DNA from: Apricaphanius iberus
Lineage: Eukaryota; Chordata; Actinopteri; Cyprinodontiformes; Aphaniidae
Assembly (NCBI GenBank): GCA_028564705.1
Contig: JAPXFQ010002620.1
Span: 1,798,001-1,862,000 of the forward strand
DNA: 64,000 bases
Reading direction: 5' to 3'
Within the stretch, counting starts at the first letter, position 1. Each line of letters starts with the position of its first letter. The position numbers were made by a program, and so were the translations under genes. The notes beneath the pieces are model-generated. The model ran no database searches, was not told the DNA's origin, and saw only the letters and a program-made list of their open reading frames with translations. Positions 53,510 through 63,767 of the stretch are shown here, one piece after another.

Positions 53510-54185
53510 AATGGCTCCCCATGGAAGGGGTAGCTAAAGCGTTAGAAAGCCAAACTGGAGTGACCATTTCCCGTGACACCATACGGCGCACACTGCAGAG
53601 GAATGGCATGCTGGGTATCGTCCATGAAGGAAGCCTCTCCTAAAGCCCATGCACAAAAAAAGCACATCTAGAATTTGCTAGGGCCCATGCTGAAAAAATG
53701 ATGACTACTGGGACTCTACACCAATGGCCGGTGGCTGCTCTGCTTTGTGACCGCATACCATGGAGGCCGCCATTGCTCCTCCATTGCTATAGTACCTCCA
53801 TTTGGCCGCTAGGCCCCCATTGAAAAGCATTGGACTTTAGACACGTTAAAAACATCTTTAATGCCTGGTGCCCATTTTTTAAAAACTTTCTATGGCTACA
53901 TATTCTTCCTGAGATAACGCTGGGCGGGGAGGAGTGAGGAGGCGCTGTCTATTCTTTTTTACAGTCTATGCTCTACACGCTGGAGTGATGAGACCAAGAT
54001 CACTGTTTTTGGAACTAATGGTTTAAAAACTGTATGGTGTCGTAAAGGTGAGGATTTCAATGAAAAATTCATGGTGCCTACAGTGAAACATGGGGGTGGC
54101 AGCTAAATTATGTGGGTCTGCATGAGCGCTGCCGGTGTTGGGGAGCTGCATTTCATTGATGGTATCATGAACTCAACAATGTACT
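53510..54185 (+). pseudogene. Tc1 transposase 5, fragment
   Basis: VAKALESQTGVTISRDTIRR and TLQRNGMLGIVHEGSL form the helix-turn-helix part. AHLEFARAHAEKM and DYWDST lead up to the MITE. After it RWSDETKITVFGTN gives the first catalytic Asp, followed by VKHGGGS. A stop follows SLS near 53641 and another lies near 54104. The rest of the catalytic core is missing. Confidence 0.78.
53722..53970. mobile_element. 249-bp hAT-type MITE in Tc1 element 5
   Basis: It is flanked by the perfect 8-base duplication CTCTACAC (53714-53721 and 53971-53978). Tc1 coding sequence joins in frame when the insert is removed. The ends start CAATGGCCGG and, on the other strand, CATAGACTGT, so inverted repeats are very short. 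An 8-bp duplication points to hAT. Confidence 0.8.
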
Positions 54186-54769
54186 GCTCCAGGGCGGACT
54201 GGGACAATAATTCAGGCCGGGAATTCTGATACATTACCAGGCCACCACCACCCAATTAACGCAAAATGCCAAAACTGTGTTAGGTAGGTGCTGGAAAAGT
54301 GTAAAAAAATAAAACAAAAGCTACACATGCGCCCACTTACAGCTTGTTCTGTTTCTCTCCTCTGCACAATATATATTTCTGTTCTGCAATAACCTGTACT
54401 AGTGATGGTAAATTTGATTATTTTTACTGAATCGAGTCTGAATGAGTCACTCACTAAAATTAATATGTTTTTTTGAGTCATTTTGAGTCACTGAGTCAGC
54501 TGCCCAGAGAGCGCAAAAAATTCCCATTTTCACTCACACTTAATCTGTTTCTCGTTTTAGGTTAATCCTGCTGCTAAGATGAGTGAATAAAAAAAAAGAA
54601 TTATCATGTACAGCAAAAAAGAGCAAAAAAAAAATACGATTTCTAAAGGGAACATTTATTTTCCTGTCAGTAGAATATTAATACAATTTCTGACAAATAG
54701 AAAATGAAAAGTGAATCAACAAAATAAAAATACAAAATACAAAAAAATTAATAAAGTTAGTTGCCAACC

Positions 54770-55017
54770 TGTTAAAGCGTGCAGGTTTAGGAGATGGATA
54801 GTGTAAAATAAACGATGCTCTCACGTTGGTATCTTTAACCCCTTTCTGGGCATATTTATTGATGAACAACTTGGCAGCACAGGGAACTGCAGCCATGGCC
54901 ATGAGTGCATGAGGAAGTTAACACAAGGACATCACGTCTACATCCTGTATGCGTCCTCCAAAATAAGAGCCTCCATCTACACAGGGAGCAAAAGCGCTGT
55001 AATAATTTTGTTTAACA
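54770..55017 (-). repeat. Copia 3' LTR
   Basis: 248 bp, TG...CA ends, about 96% identical to the 5' LTR. A G-rich purine stretch (GCGAGTGGGGG on the minus strand) lies directly inside it as the polypurine tract. Confidence 0.9.
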
Positions 55018-55070
55018 CCCCCACTCGCTGTTAGCTCACTGGGTAAAACTCACTGTGAATGGCAATGCAT

Positions 55071-56336
55071 TTACACAAAAATTTCTACATGCCAAACATT
55101 TTGTGTGCAAAAACCTTTCAACTTCTGTTTTGTGGCTGGTTTTGTCAAAAGGTCAGCAATAATTTTATCAGAAGGACAATATTCCAAAATAACCTTCCCA
55201 GTGGTTACAACACCTCTGATGAAATGGTATTTCACATCAATGCAATTGTATCTTTGTCTGTTAACAGGGTTCTTCGTAAGTGCTATTGTACCTTGGTTGT
55301 CTTTGTACACTTTTGTCTTAACATATTGTGACTGTTCTATGTAAAGACACTCCTTTATAGCTGAAGCTAAAGAGATATACTCTGCTTCACATGTAGAAAG
55401 GGCTACTGTCGGTTGTTTTCTTGTTTTCCATGAAATGAGTGAACTCCCTTCACATAGACTGGCACAATATCCTGATGTGCTACGTCTGTCTGTTAAGTTT
55501 GATGCCCAACTTGCCTCAAAGTAAACTTTTAGACCAAGTTTTTCTGTAGTATTCTTTCTGAAGTATAGTCCTTGTTCAGTTGTACCTTTTAGATACCTGA
55601 ATACATGTTTCACTGTATTCCAATGTTCCACAGTTGGTTGACTAAAGTGTTGAGAAAGTTTACTGACAACATAAGTAATGTCAGGTCTGGTGCAAGTGGA
55701 TAAGTATATTAAACTTCCCACTGCCTGTCTGTATTGTCTGGGTTGTTTGAACTTTTCTGCATTTTCTGTATAATCAAGTTTTGGTTCACAAGGAGTTTCC
55801 CTGGATTTACAGTTTTGCATTTCAAACCTTTCTAAGATCTTTTTCACATATCTCTCTTGGGACATTTTGACTTGTCCGTTAGTTTGTTCAAAATCTATTC
55901 CTAGGAAATGTTTCAATATTCCTAAATCTTTCATTTTGAACCTCTGAGTCAACATCCTTTTTACATCAAGCATTGCCTTTTCGCCATTAGCAGCTAAAAT
56001 GAGGTCATCTACCCATACAGTGAGGATTAACTTTTCACAATGCTTTTCCCTGGTGTATACACAATGATCTGCAGCGTTCTGCACAAAATCATTTTCACAT
56101 AGGTATGAGTGTAACACAGCATTCAAGTTTCTTCCTGATTGCTTGAGTCCATACAACGACTTGTTATGTCTACATACCAATTTTTCACCAGTTTTCAATC
56201 TCTCGTAACCTTGTGGTTGATCTATGTAAATCTCACAGTCAATGGGTGCGTGTAGGTACGCTGTCTTGACATCCATCTGTTGCAAAATCAAGTCTTCCTG
56301 CGCTGCTCTCTGCATGACAACTCTGACACTTGTCAT
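55071..56336 (-). pseudogene. Copia reverse transcriptase and RNase H, C-terminal pol (open for 421 residues)
   Basis: Reads QQMDVKTAYLHAPIDCEIYI (motif A with Asp), LYGLKQSGR, LTVWVDDLILAANG (VDD motif) and GILKHFLGIDFEQ. RNase H follows with DRRSTSGYCASLCEGSSLIS, STCEAEYISLASAI and DNQGTIALTKNP. The first RNase H Asp in the usual DASW context appears as Glu (YFEASW). The frame is offset by one from the upstream pol, so at least one frameshift lies in 56337-56772. The ATG at 56336 is internal. Confidence 0.9.
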
Positions 56337-56772
56337 GTCAGCGGTGGGTGAGAATGTCTCTTCATAGTCTGTTCCTTCTTTTTGGTTGTATCTTTAGCAA
56401 CAAATCTTGCTTTGTACTTATTAGATCCATCTGTGTCCATTTTGAGTGCATAGACCCATCTCCCTCCCAGTACTTTTTTACCTGGTGGTAATTTAGTCAG
56501 TTGAAAAGTCTAATTTTCCTCTAGTGAATGTATCTCCTCGTCCATGGCGCTCTTCCACTGTCCTGACTTGGATGATGTCACCGCCTCTTGATACGTTTTT
56601 GGTATGTCACACACTGCTCGATAACAGAAATCAATACAAGTTTGTAATTTGTCCATCACATCACCTATCTCAAAATCTTATAGATAGACTGGTTTCTGTT
56701 TCGTTCTGGTTGGATTTCTCCTGATCACACTTTCAACATTGGCTTCTGCTTGTTCAGTCTCGACTTGTTCAT

Positions 56773-57153
56773 CTAAAACTTCAGAACTGTTCTCAGGTTG
56801 TGCTGCTTCCTCCTTGTCTTTTGTGTCACAAAGTCCATTGTCTCAATGTCAAATCCTACATATGACTCCACCGTTTGTGTTTCTTTCTTCCTGCTTGCTT
56901 TAGTTGTAAATTTTACCAACCTATGCTTTTGGACCTTTTCTATTTCAGGATAGTATACCAGATAGACCGGGCTGTTTTTGTCGTAGCCTACAAAAATGCC
57001 TTGTTCGCATCTGGAATCTAGCTTGCCCTTCTCATGTTTGTAGCTAAAACATGTTGATCCAAACTTTTGCATTTGAGACACATTTGTTAGTTTTCTTGTC
57101 AGTAATTCGTACGGTGTTTTCTTTGTACGCCTGTTGTAATATTGGTTTCTCAC
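56773..57153 (-). pseudogene. Copia integrase C-terminal region
   Basis: KKTPYELLTRKLTNVSQMQ, FGSTCFSYKHEKGKLDSR and CEQGIFVGYDKNSPVYLVY are the GKKPY-type and FVGY motifs behind the copia integrase core. It is in the same frame as the integrase core but separated from it by two in-frame stops near 57155-57185. Confidence 0.8.
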
Positions 57154-57186
57154 ATGGGCAGCTGTTTAAATTGCATAGTTCCACAA

Positions 57187-57939
57187 TTAATTTGGTAGCT
57201 TGCTTTCTAACAGTAAACACCTAGCCATGTTAAATAATGTTCGCCAACCTCGCTCTGTAGTACCATTTTGGTGTGGTGAGTAAGGCGCAGATGTCTCATG
57301 TCGGATTTTGTTCTTTGTTAACAACACTTGAAAATCTCGACTTGTAAACTCAGTGCCGTTGTCTGAATGCATACACTTGACTTCTCCGTAGGGAGCTACA
57401 TCAGCTAAAGACTTTTCTGTAGCTAGAACTGCGTCACCTTTTGACTTTAGGAAATACACTAGTATTGCACCTAAGTAATTATCTGTAAAAGACTGTGTGT
57501 ACTTGTACCCCTCTATACTTGTCGTTTTCATTGGGCCAGCTAAGTCAGTATGGATAACTTCTATGGGCTTCTTTGCTTTTATGTCTGGCTCTCTACTTCT
57601 TGTTTCAGAAAACTTGCCTTTTGTACAGATATCACACACCTGATCTGGCTTCACCGCTTTTCCCTTAATGTCCATACCTTTTACCACATTTTGGAGTTTG
57701 ATTACATCCTCAAAATTACAGTGCCCAAGAATCTCATGCCAGGTTTGTATATCATGACACACTTTACACTGGTCAATATTATCAACATTAGGTAAGTAGT
57801 ACAGCTTTTCATACTCATTAATGCCAAATCTGTTACAATCTTTGGTTACCATGTGACTGTCTTCTTGCTTGAATATCGCTGTTGCTCCTCCGCTCGTTGC
57901 TCTTGACACTGAAAAGATGTTGTGGGGATATGAAGGCAT
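57187..57939 (-). pseudogene. Copia integrase: zinc-binding region and catalytic core
   Basis: WHEILGHCNFEDVIKLQ with CDICTKGK forms the HHCC zinc site. The core has HTDLAGPM (first Asp), MHSDNGTEFTS (second Asp) and YSPHQNGTTERG (Glu), all three catalytic residues kept. The frame is shared with upstream gag, with one stop between them at 57958-57960. Confidence 0.88.
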
Positions 57940-57957
57940 GTACAGAGCATCCCGCAG

Positions 57958-58485
57958 CTACGCTCTGTGTTGTCTTCCATCGCTGTCCAGGAGATGTATC
58001 ATCGCTGTTCCTTTGCCTTGAGCCATTCCACTGCAACGCGTCCCATCAGCAAGCTCCACTGAATGAGTCTCTGTTCGAAATGTGCCATCAAAGCTTTGGA
58101 ATGTTTTTATGTCGTTCACGATGTGGGAGGTCGCTCCTGCATCCACCATAATGCCTTTCATCTTTACTTTGGAGATTGAACCATCGCCTTTGGTCTGTGC
58201 AGCCTTGAAGAAGTAGTCACTTGCTTCTTCGTCTGTGACTTTTCTTGCATTGTCCTGTTTATCTTTCTTTCTACACAAGGATTCTTGGTGTGTATTGCTT
58301 TTGCAAAAGTTGAACCACACCTTTCTGGAACATTTCCTTGCTTTATGTCCTCTTATTCCACATTTGAAGCATGTTATGTTTGCGTCCTCATCTTTTCCTT
58401 GGTTGCTGGTATACCTCTTGTGAACATTTCTTTCCTGCTTTACAGCAGTTTTCATCACATTATCTGTGGTCTCTGTTGTGCTCAT
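57958..58485 (-). pseudogene. Copia gag C-terminus and protease
   Basis: A complete zinc knuckle CFKCGIRGHKARKC is followed by a second, degenerate one (FNFCKSNTHQESLC, first Cys lost). The protease active site reads MVDAGATSHIV, the copia version of the aspartic protease motif. The N-terminus continues in the same frame from gag across a TAA at 58573-58575. Confidence 0.85.
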
Positions 58486-58572
58486 TTTCTCAGATTCTTC
58501 ATATATTCGTAATCTTCTTTTGAAGTCAGCAAATGTTACATTGTCCTCATTTTGTGTTATATGAACGGCTAG

Positions 58573-59256
58573 TTATTTGTAAATGTCTGGTAAACCACCT
58601 AGAATCATGGCTATGATCAAACCATCACTAAGAGTCTCACCAGCATCACGTAGAGTTGAAATCAGGTTCTCTGCTCGGATGATATAGTCCTTAGTTGACT
58701 CGTCGTCCGCCTTCCATAGCCTCGTTAAAGACGTGTACAGGTTGATGATCCGTGGCTTGCTTTTCCCTGAGTAATGCTCCCTCAGTATTTTCAATGCTTT
58801 TCTACCGTCGTATGTAGCCTTGTGTCTGATAAGCGACAAACTTTTATCATCGATTAGCCGTATTAACTCAACGTAACAATCTGGATTCTTGATCCTGTCT
58901 GCTGCTATCTGCTCCTTCCTAGCTGGCTCATTCAAAACTGTTTCTTTCAACTTTAATGTGTGTAAATGTCCCAAAAAAATTGTTTCCCAAAGGTCATACT
59001 TGTCTTCTGATCCATCTGCGGGGACAGGGTTCCAGCAGCACGAGTTGCCATTTTGTCTTCTCTCGCGCTTTTTCTTAACTTGCACTTTGCTTGCGTAATA
59101 CGTCGCATTTACTTCTTCTTCAACAATAAACTGTTCTTTATTAGCAAAATGTCCATGGCAAGCTCCGTGTAAATACGTCACGTTTGCTTCTTCTACAACA
59201 ATAAATTGTTCTTTATTAGCAAAATGTCCATGGCAAGCTCCGTGTAAATACATCAC
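58573..59256 (-). pseudogene. Copia gag N-terminal part with 75-bp tandem duplication upstream
   Basis: WETIFLGHLHTLKLKETVL, KATYDGRKALKILREHYSG, SLTRLWKADDESTKDYI and MILGGLPDIYK are a copia-type gag capsid. The start region contains two direct copies of a 25-codon unit (59099-59173 and 59174-59248), which may be untranslated leader. The native ATG is uncertain. The frame stops at TAA 58573-58575 and continues beyond. Confidence 0.82.
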
Positions 59257-59339
59257 GTTGTCCCACTATTTTCTTTTGGCTCAAATCCGCCCTTGCACAC
59301 CTTCTGCAGCAGTCTGTCAGTCCGTCGGCTCCACGTTGC

Positions 59340-59353
59340 CTGGGCCCATAACC
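59340..59353 (-). promoter_or_regulatory. Copia primer-binding site
   Basis: Right inside the 5' LTR the minus strand reads GGTTATGGGCCCAG. This is the complement of CTGGGCCCATAACC in the anticodon arm of initiator tRNA-Met. Copia is known to prime from a half-molecule of this tRNA, so position and sequence agree. Confidence 0.85.
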
Positions 59354-59601
59354 TGTTAAAGTGTGCAGGTTTAGGAGATGGCTAGTGTAAAATAAACGAT
59401 GCTCTCACGTTGGTATCTTTAACCCCTTTCTGGGCATATTTATTGATGAACAACTTGGCAGCACGGGGAACCGCAGCCGTGGCCATGACTGCATGAGGAA
59501 GTTAACACAAGGACATCACGTCTACATCCTGTATGCGTCCCCCAAAATAAGAGCCTCCATCTACACAGGGAGCAAAAGCGCTATAATAACATTGTTTAAC
59601 A
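59354..59601 (-). repeat. Copia 5' LTR
   Basis: 248 bp, TG...CA ends, flanked outside by CAACC. It differs from the 3' LTR at about 10 sites. Confidence 0.9.
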
Positions 59602-60050
59602 CAACCAAAAAGAAGGAGAATGAGTTGTTTCATTTTGTTTAGCTCTTGAGCTGTGAGCTGGGTGGGATGGAACGATTCATTCACACTTTGACTCAGCACT
59701 GGACATTGCAAGCTATGTCCGGTTTGCTCTCGGAATGGAAGGGGTGAGTAACTCAGTGGGCTGTTAGCATGTTAGCAGAGCAATGCTGCTGTGAACTAAT
59801 GAGCTATTCTCGTGATGTGAGTTTTTACGCAGGGATTTTTCTTCCAGCTCAGAGCAGAAATGTTGTTTGTTTTTTTAAATTGGCTGTTTTTTTTCTCCCG
59901 AGAAATTTATTAAAAACTACTAATTAAATATTAACTGGAATGAGTCAGTAAATGAGTCACTTGTGGTAGTGAATCATGATTCACGAGTCAGTAAAGTAAT
60001 TTTCGAGTTTTGAACGATTCGTTCATGACTCACACATCACTGACCTGAAC

Positions 60051-60927
60051 TCAGCTTGCATAAACTGAAATACTACTTCATCTACTACAACACTGTGTTT
60101 ACTGTGGAGCCTTCACATTTACCATCCTTCCTGTTTGGTTAGTACTTCAGTTGTACCTGAAAGATTCTGTTCTGATTCTTTACTACTACTGCTCTCCAAC
60201 ACTGCTGTGACCACAGGAACTCTTGCTGCACTTGTGCTGCTGCCAGTGCTGATGCTGCTCCCTTCTCCATCTTTGTAAAAACAAATCCAAAACCCACTTA
60301 TAATATCCCAGCTTTTCAGAATCAGTAATAGGAATTTTTTAATGCATTAGGTATGTTCATATAACAACAGATGTCCTTACTCTTAATGAGATTGTGCCTG
60401 GTTAAATTCAGGTTAAATAAAATAATATTATACAATGATTTCTATATTTTTTAATGTATTTTCTTGTGTCTATCTAGTTGACCATATTCTAAAATTTGTA
60501 ATTTTCTGTTAGGAGAGACCAGGGCTGGTAGTCCCAACATTGGTTGGTCGTCACATTTATTATAGCCACTGGCACTGGGGTTTAATTTTGATATTAAACA
60601 TTTTGCTTATTATTCATTTGACATCATTTATCTATGAACATGCAACATAGCGATAAGGATACATTTAGTTCTGCGTCGCTCTGCAAGGTACGTCACCAGG
60701 ATTGTCTGATTGGTGAATGCTCTATCCAATTGCGTACAGAGTCATTTGAACTATGCCTGTTGGTCCCGCCTCTTCTGCAGTCAAAAATACATCTAAGAGT
60801 TCCCAGACTAACTACATGTAATGAACTTAGTCTAGGCTTAGCCAGGCTAATAGTCTATTTGAGCTATCCTGTAAAAAATATATATTTTTCCTTTCGAAAC
60901 AGATATGCTTCATTCACGTCTGCACAG
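60051..60927. other. No gene recognised; possible MITE
   Basis: A segment at about 60675-60870 (TTGTCTGATTGGTGAATGC, GTCCCGCCTCTTCTGCAG, TTCCCAGACTAAC) resembles common non-autonomous fish repeats. A Ser-rich minus-strand frame near 60150-60270 has no clear homologue. Confidence 0.4.
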
Positions 60928-63656
60928 GCAGTCCCAAAGTAGGCTACATAGTGTATGAGACCTGTCTGCTGGAGCTGTTTGAGGTGTGTCCTGTGTGCGA
61001 GCGTGCGAGCACAGTGAAAACAAAAAAGCTTGGGACATTTTTGTCAGTGGAACAGCTTTGCAACCACTGTGAGTATTCACGAAGCTGGAAAAGCTAGCCT
61101 CTTCTGTGGAATACACCAGCTGGGAACATACAGCTGTCTGCTGCAGTGTATATAAGTGGAGCCTCCTTCTTCAAACTTCAAACGGTAAATAGAGAATGAC
61201 TAAGGAATAGCTATTTAAATTGTTGATGGCATGTATTCCATGTAAAAAGCAAAATTGTCATTATTCTCTTCAATCAGGTGTTCAAGGCAATGCGTTTGCA
61301 GATGTTCCTGTATGACACGTTCCGTCATACAGGAACATACTTGGAAAAAATCACAAGAGGTGATGCTGCAGCAGCTCAGCCAAGATGACAAAGTTGTACT
61401 CGGTGGTGACATGAGGGCTGACTCTCCAGGTATATTTTTGAAAGTTATACAACTAGGATATGTTGGGTTTTATATTCATAGACTATCATCAACACATACC
61501 TCAGATTTCAATAAAAGATTGTGACAATGTTTTTACAGGCCACAGTGCAAAATATGGTAGCTATACCATGATGGACCTCAAAACCAACACTGTTGTTCAT
61601 CTCCAGTTGGTTCAGGTGGGCAGGACAAATGAAATCTTACATTTTAGTTTGTGTTATAATTGCACGTAGCACACATAAGTAATGATTATGGATGTTTTTT
61701 TTGAAAGAGCAATGAGGTTGGTGGAAGCTCTCACATGGTGGAAGGGGTCTTGAAGAGGAGTCTATCATTTTTGGGTTCAAAAGGTGTAATCATCGATTGC
61801 ATCGTCACAGACCGCCACCCACAAGTTCAGAAATTCCTGAGGGAGGAAAAAAATCACTAATTTCTATGATGTCTGGCACATAGAGAAAGGTATACTTCAT
61901 TTTGTTGCAACTGAGGGGAAATTGCATAAATATATGCAGAATTTATCTGTAGACTTTTGTAGATGCAGAACACAAATTGTATGCCTATACCTTGTGAGTC
62001 TACAATGAAAGATTCATGACAACGTATTCATATTGGATCAACTGCTGGGTTGAATTAACAAAAGTCTGTTTTGTAGGACTTTCTAAGAAATTAACTAACA
62101 TTGCCAAACAAAATGACTGTGAAAAATTAAAGAAGTGGATTCCAGCCATCAGAAACCACATCTATTGGACAGCTGCATCATCCAAAACTGGGCCAGAGAG
62201 AGTGGTGAAATGGACCTCCATCCTGAACCATGTTCAGGATGTCCATACACATGAGGACCCCATCTTCCCAAAATGCCTCCATCCAATCAGAAAACAAGGG
62301 ACAAGAGTAAATGGCTCACAGCAGGTTTGTTTTATTTGACTAGTGTGGTTATACCGACAATATTTGTGCTATGATTTTCTTTTTCTTGCAGGAACTCCTG
62401 CTTTCTACAAGCTTGAAAAGGAGCTGACCAAAAAGACTGTACTGAAGGACATAGCCCAACTCAGTTCCCACCACCAGACGTCATCTTTGGAGGCGTTCCA
62501 CAGTGTCATCCTGCTGTTCGCACCCAAAAAGGTGGTCTAACCATTCCTAGGAATGCTATGCAGGTAAATAAAAAATTTTATTCTGTGACAACTAGGGCTG
62601 AACAGTTAATTGCATATGTAATTGTATTACAATACGAAAAAACCGATTTACTAATTGCAAAGGCTTCAATTTGACTGGTTATGAGCATGAGATCAGGGAA
62701 TGTCGCGGGACTTGCGAGCAGCTCAAACAATGCAGGGAGAGAAGTAAACACTGTTATTTAATCTGTTTTAAAAAGGCCCAAGGCTTGACAGAAGCCAACG
62801 CTGGACAGAATTTGTTACCAAAGGTGAGTAGAACATGGGAAATGTTTTTGGCTCTAAGAAAGCTAATGGTATGTGTTTTGGCCTTGCTATTGGTGCTACT
62901 CTAACCATGTACACGACAAACCTTTATCAACACAGGCGCTTGGCTGTTATGCCAACCACCAGAAGACCCCTAGGGGGAAAAAAAATAATAGCAATTACAG
63001 TATTTTCTAAAATCGTTCAGCCCTGGCGATAACATTAGCCCATTCCTTGTAATTTTTTTAATGATTGATCATATTTTTACTTTACAAGACTCTACCTGGC
63101 TGCATTGCATTAAAATGAGAATGCCAATAGAGGACAAGCCACCACATCTTCAGGGGATCGGTTATTCAGATTGAGCTTTCCAAAATTCAGAAAGGGAGAG
63201 TGCAGAGCCAAACCAGTGAAAACAGACGCAACATTCCGGAAGTTGTTTTTTTAAAATGTTATTAATAACAAACATTTACCATGTACATGACACAAATTTC
63301 TGTAACAGTAGCCTACTTACAACACAATAAATAAAAATGTATGTGCTTAACTCCTGGGAAAACTACGAAATTGTACAAAGCAATGTCAACACAAACTATT
63401 GTTATCTATTAAATTACATGAATGATTTAACTTCTATTTTGTATTGTGTATGTGTGTGTGTGTTTATTGCACAGGTTATGTTGATGATATGATGGATATT
63501 ATTATGGAAAAGGTCTTTGTTGACCCATCAACGTATGGAGACGAGATTCTGACTATGGCAATCCCGCCAGACCTGTCTTCACAGTATGACCATCCACACA
63601 AGGAGGATGTCATTGCCAGTTATGTCTCCAGATTCAATCAAGAGGGGGGAATCTGA
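60928..63656 (+). pseudogene. Kolobok-like transposase gene with introns, broken
   Basis: Eight exon-like blocks with AG/GT borders: 60928-61184, 61278-61429, 61539-61615, 61708-61889, 62077-62324, 62392-62563, 63089-63238, 63475-63656. They read YETCLLELFEVCPVC; VLGGDMRADSPG; HSAKYGSYTMMDLKTN; IDCIVTDRHPQVQKF and FYDVWHIEKG; LSKKLTNIAKQ and IRNHIYWTAASSK; TSSLEAFHSVILLFAPK; YLAALH; YVDDMMDIIMEKVFVDP. The GDxRxDSPGHSAKYG, TDRH and DVWH motifs suggest a Kolobok-type DDE transposase, often with an N-terminal THAP domain, which is not seen here. Stops at 61095, 62538 and 63111 and frameshifts near 61855 and 62295 inactivate it. Confidence 0.68.
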
Positions 63657-63767
63657 AGCCTATATATCTTCCGTGGGCGTCCGGAAACTCCCGTCGTATG
63701 CGAAGAACAACACAGGACGGGATTACTACCCGTATCTTCCGGCCAAGGAAGCCCTAGCAGCAATTCA

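Larger units (their letters stand above)
53140..54185 (+). mobile_element. Tc1 transposon 5, 3' end lost, with MITE inside
   Basis: It starts CAGTGCTCTGCATAAATGAG at 53140 after TA and carries a transposase. It breaks off at 54185, where other sequence (AGGGCGGACTGGGACAAT) begins. A 249-bp MITE lies inside the transposase gene. Confidence 0.8.
54770..59601 (-). mobile_element. Copia-type LTR retrotransposon with two LTRs
   Basis: Two 248-bp LTRs (54770-55017 and 59354-59601) start TGTTAAAG and end TTTAACA. They differ at about 10 positions, or 4%. CAACC flanks the whole insertion as a 5-base duplication. The minus strand encodes gag, protease, integrase, RT and RNase H in copia order. Low LTR divergence points to relatively recent insertion. 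Fish copia elements mostly belong to the GalEa-like lineage, which would fit, but I cannot test that. Confidence 0.93.
54400..60042. mobile_element. hAT-like non-autonomous element hosting the copia insertion
   Basis: Left end TAGTGATGGTAAATTTGATT at 54400; right end, complement CAGTGATGTGTGAGTCATGA, at 60042. The flanks ACCTGTAC (54392-54399) and ACCTGAAC (60043-60050) form an 8-base duplication with one mismatch. Without the 4.8-kb copia element it would be about 0.8 kb. Its own interior has no coding frame. Confidence 0.65.

Noticed and set aside
63444..63474. TG-repeat as regulatory site
   Set aside because: It is a short intronic TGTG run before a splice acceptor. Nothing supports a function.
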